A stretch of DNA of 5,612 nucleotides from Paracoccaceae bacterium (GTDB taxonomy: Bacteria; Pseudomonadota; Alphaproteobacteria; Rhodobacterales; Rhodobacteraceae), in NCBI GenBank assembly GCA_007121055.1, contig SKMM01000001.1, positions 1-5,612 on the forward strand, given 5' to 3'. The notes beneath the pieces are model-generated. The model did not search any database. It saw only the letters and a program-made list of their open reading frames with translations, and was not told the DNA's origin. Made by a program: the position numbers and the translations under genes. Below, piece after piece: positions 4,962 to 5,612 of this stretch (positions are counted from its first letter, which is position 1; each line of letters starts with the position of its first letter).

Positions 4962-5612
4962 CTACCGGATCTCCGCTTCCGCCTCCGCTTCCGGCTCGGC
5001 CGGGTCCGGGGCCGCAGACCGCCGGCCTTCGAACAGGGTGACATAGAGGACCGGCAGCACGATCAGCGTCAGCACCGTCGCCACCAGCAACCCGCCCATG
5101 ATGGCGAAGGCCATCGGCCCCCAGAACAGCGTCGGCGCGATGGGCAGCAGCCCCAGTACGGTCGAGAGCGCGGTCAGCATCAGCGGGCGCAGCCGGTTCT
5201 GCGCCGCCGACACCGCCGCCTCGCGCACGCCTAGGCCCGCGGCTCGCTCGTCGGTGATCTGGGTGAGCAGGATGACCGCGTTCTTGGCGATCATGCCGAT
5301 CAGCGCGAGGATGCCGAGGATGGCCACGAAGCCCAACGGCCGGCCGAAGAGCAGGAGCGCCGCAGCCACGCCGATCAGCCCCAACGGGATCAGCATCAGC
5401 ACGATGCCGACATTGCGGAAGTTCTGAAGCTGCAGCATCAGGAGCGTCAGCATCAGGAAGGCCATCAGCGGCACCACGGCGAAGACCGACTCCGAGCTTT
5501 CCTCCGAGGTCTCGGCGGTGCCGCCAACCTCGATCAGGTAGCCCGGCGGCAGCGTGGCATTCAGCGCCGCGATGTCGGCCTCCAGCGCCGCGACCACCGT
5601 TTCGGGCAGCAC
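4962..5612 (-). CDS. RND efflux permease (AcrB/HAE1-like), C-terminal part
   Basis: The visible 216 codons are the end of a protein that normally has about 1,030-1,050 residues; the rest lies beyond position 5612, and the GTG at the window edge is not a start. Fragment residues 1-41 are the end of the periplasmic porter domain (GYLIEVGGTAE at 24-34). Five membrane helices follow (about 42-61, 68-88, 93-115, 142-160, 168-192), matching TM8-TM12 of AcrB. The proton-relay Lys of TM10 is present in IAKNAVILL (fragment Lys110, equivalent to AcrB Lys940), as is the Arg before LRP (fragment Arg140, equivalent to AcrB Arg971). The protein therefore looks competent for proton-driven export through the inner membrane with a periplasmic adaptor and an outer-membrane channel not seen here. 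The cytoplasmic tail is acidic with an Ala-Glu repeat (EAEAEAE, 208-214). The MFS gene follows after 4 bases, in the same operon. Confidence 0.93.
   Translation of the reverse strand: MLPETVVAALEADIAALNATLPPGYLIEVGGTAETSEESSESVFAVVPLMAFLMLTLLMLQLQNFRNVGIVLMLIPLGLIGVAAALLLFGRPLGFVAILGILALIGMIAKNAVILLTQITDERAAGLGVREAAVSAAQNRLRPLMLTALSTVLGLLPIAPTLFWGPMAFAIMGGLLVATVLTLIVLPVLYVTLFEGRRSAAPDPAEPEAEAEAEIR
4969..4995 (-). repeat. short Glu/Ala-coding repeat at the permease 3' end
   Basis: Plus-strand copies of CTCCGCTTCCG, separated and followed by CTCCGCTTCCG-like units, encode the EAEAEAE tail of the permease. Such simple repeats are prone to in-frame length change. The tail lies after the last membrane helix, so length variation should be tolerated. 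It also covers the region where the downstream MFS gene's ribosome site must lie. Confidence 0.4.

Noticed and set aside
3614..5041. Long plus-strand open frame of 475 codons opposite the MFS gene
   Set aside because: It is rich in Arg, Gln, Gly and Asp, as expected for the complement of a G+C-rich membrane protein gene; the minus strand has 12 clear membrane helices.

Overview
The window is high in G+C, with strong G/C preference at third codon positions in the clear genes. Together with the gene types, this suggests an alphaproteobacterium, most likely of the Rhodobacterales. The taxonomic call is inference; no marker gene is present.

Layout from left to right. Positions 1-98 hold the first 32 codons of a leftward gene for an exported protein: signal peptide visible, good Shine-Dalgarno, function unknown. 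About 1.5 kb follows (99-1609) with no gene I can call securely. The left part (99-902) looks empty. At 903-1000 is a more A/T-rich patch with an extended -10 promoter candidate and several perfect inverted repeats. At 1167-1600 there is a decayed or frame-switching coding signal, including an ATG with a good ribosome binding site. At 1610-2302 is a complete rightward gene for a Crp/Fnr-family regulator. A 242-base gap with hairpins and an 11-base direct repeat precedes a rightward gene for a probable lipoprotein alpha/beta-hydrolase of the DUF900 type (about 2545-3723).

The right half is on the minus strand: the C-terminal part of an AcrB-like RND efflux permease (4962-5612, running off the window) is followed after only 4 bases by a 12-helix MFS transporter (3689-4957). 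These two look like an efflux operon. The MFS gene and the hydrolase gene converge and overlap by 35 bases at their 3' ends.

The Crp/Fnr regulator may control a neighbour or itself, but nothing in the window proves a target. The dyads at 903-1000 and 2422-2497 are the best candidate control sites. I see no rRNA, tRNA, CRISPR array or intact insertion sequence.
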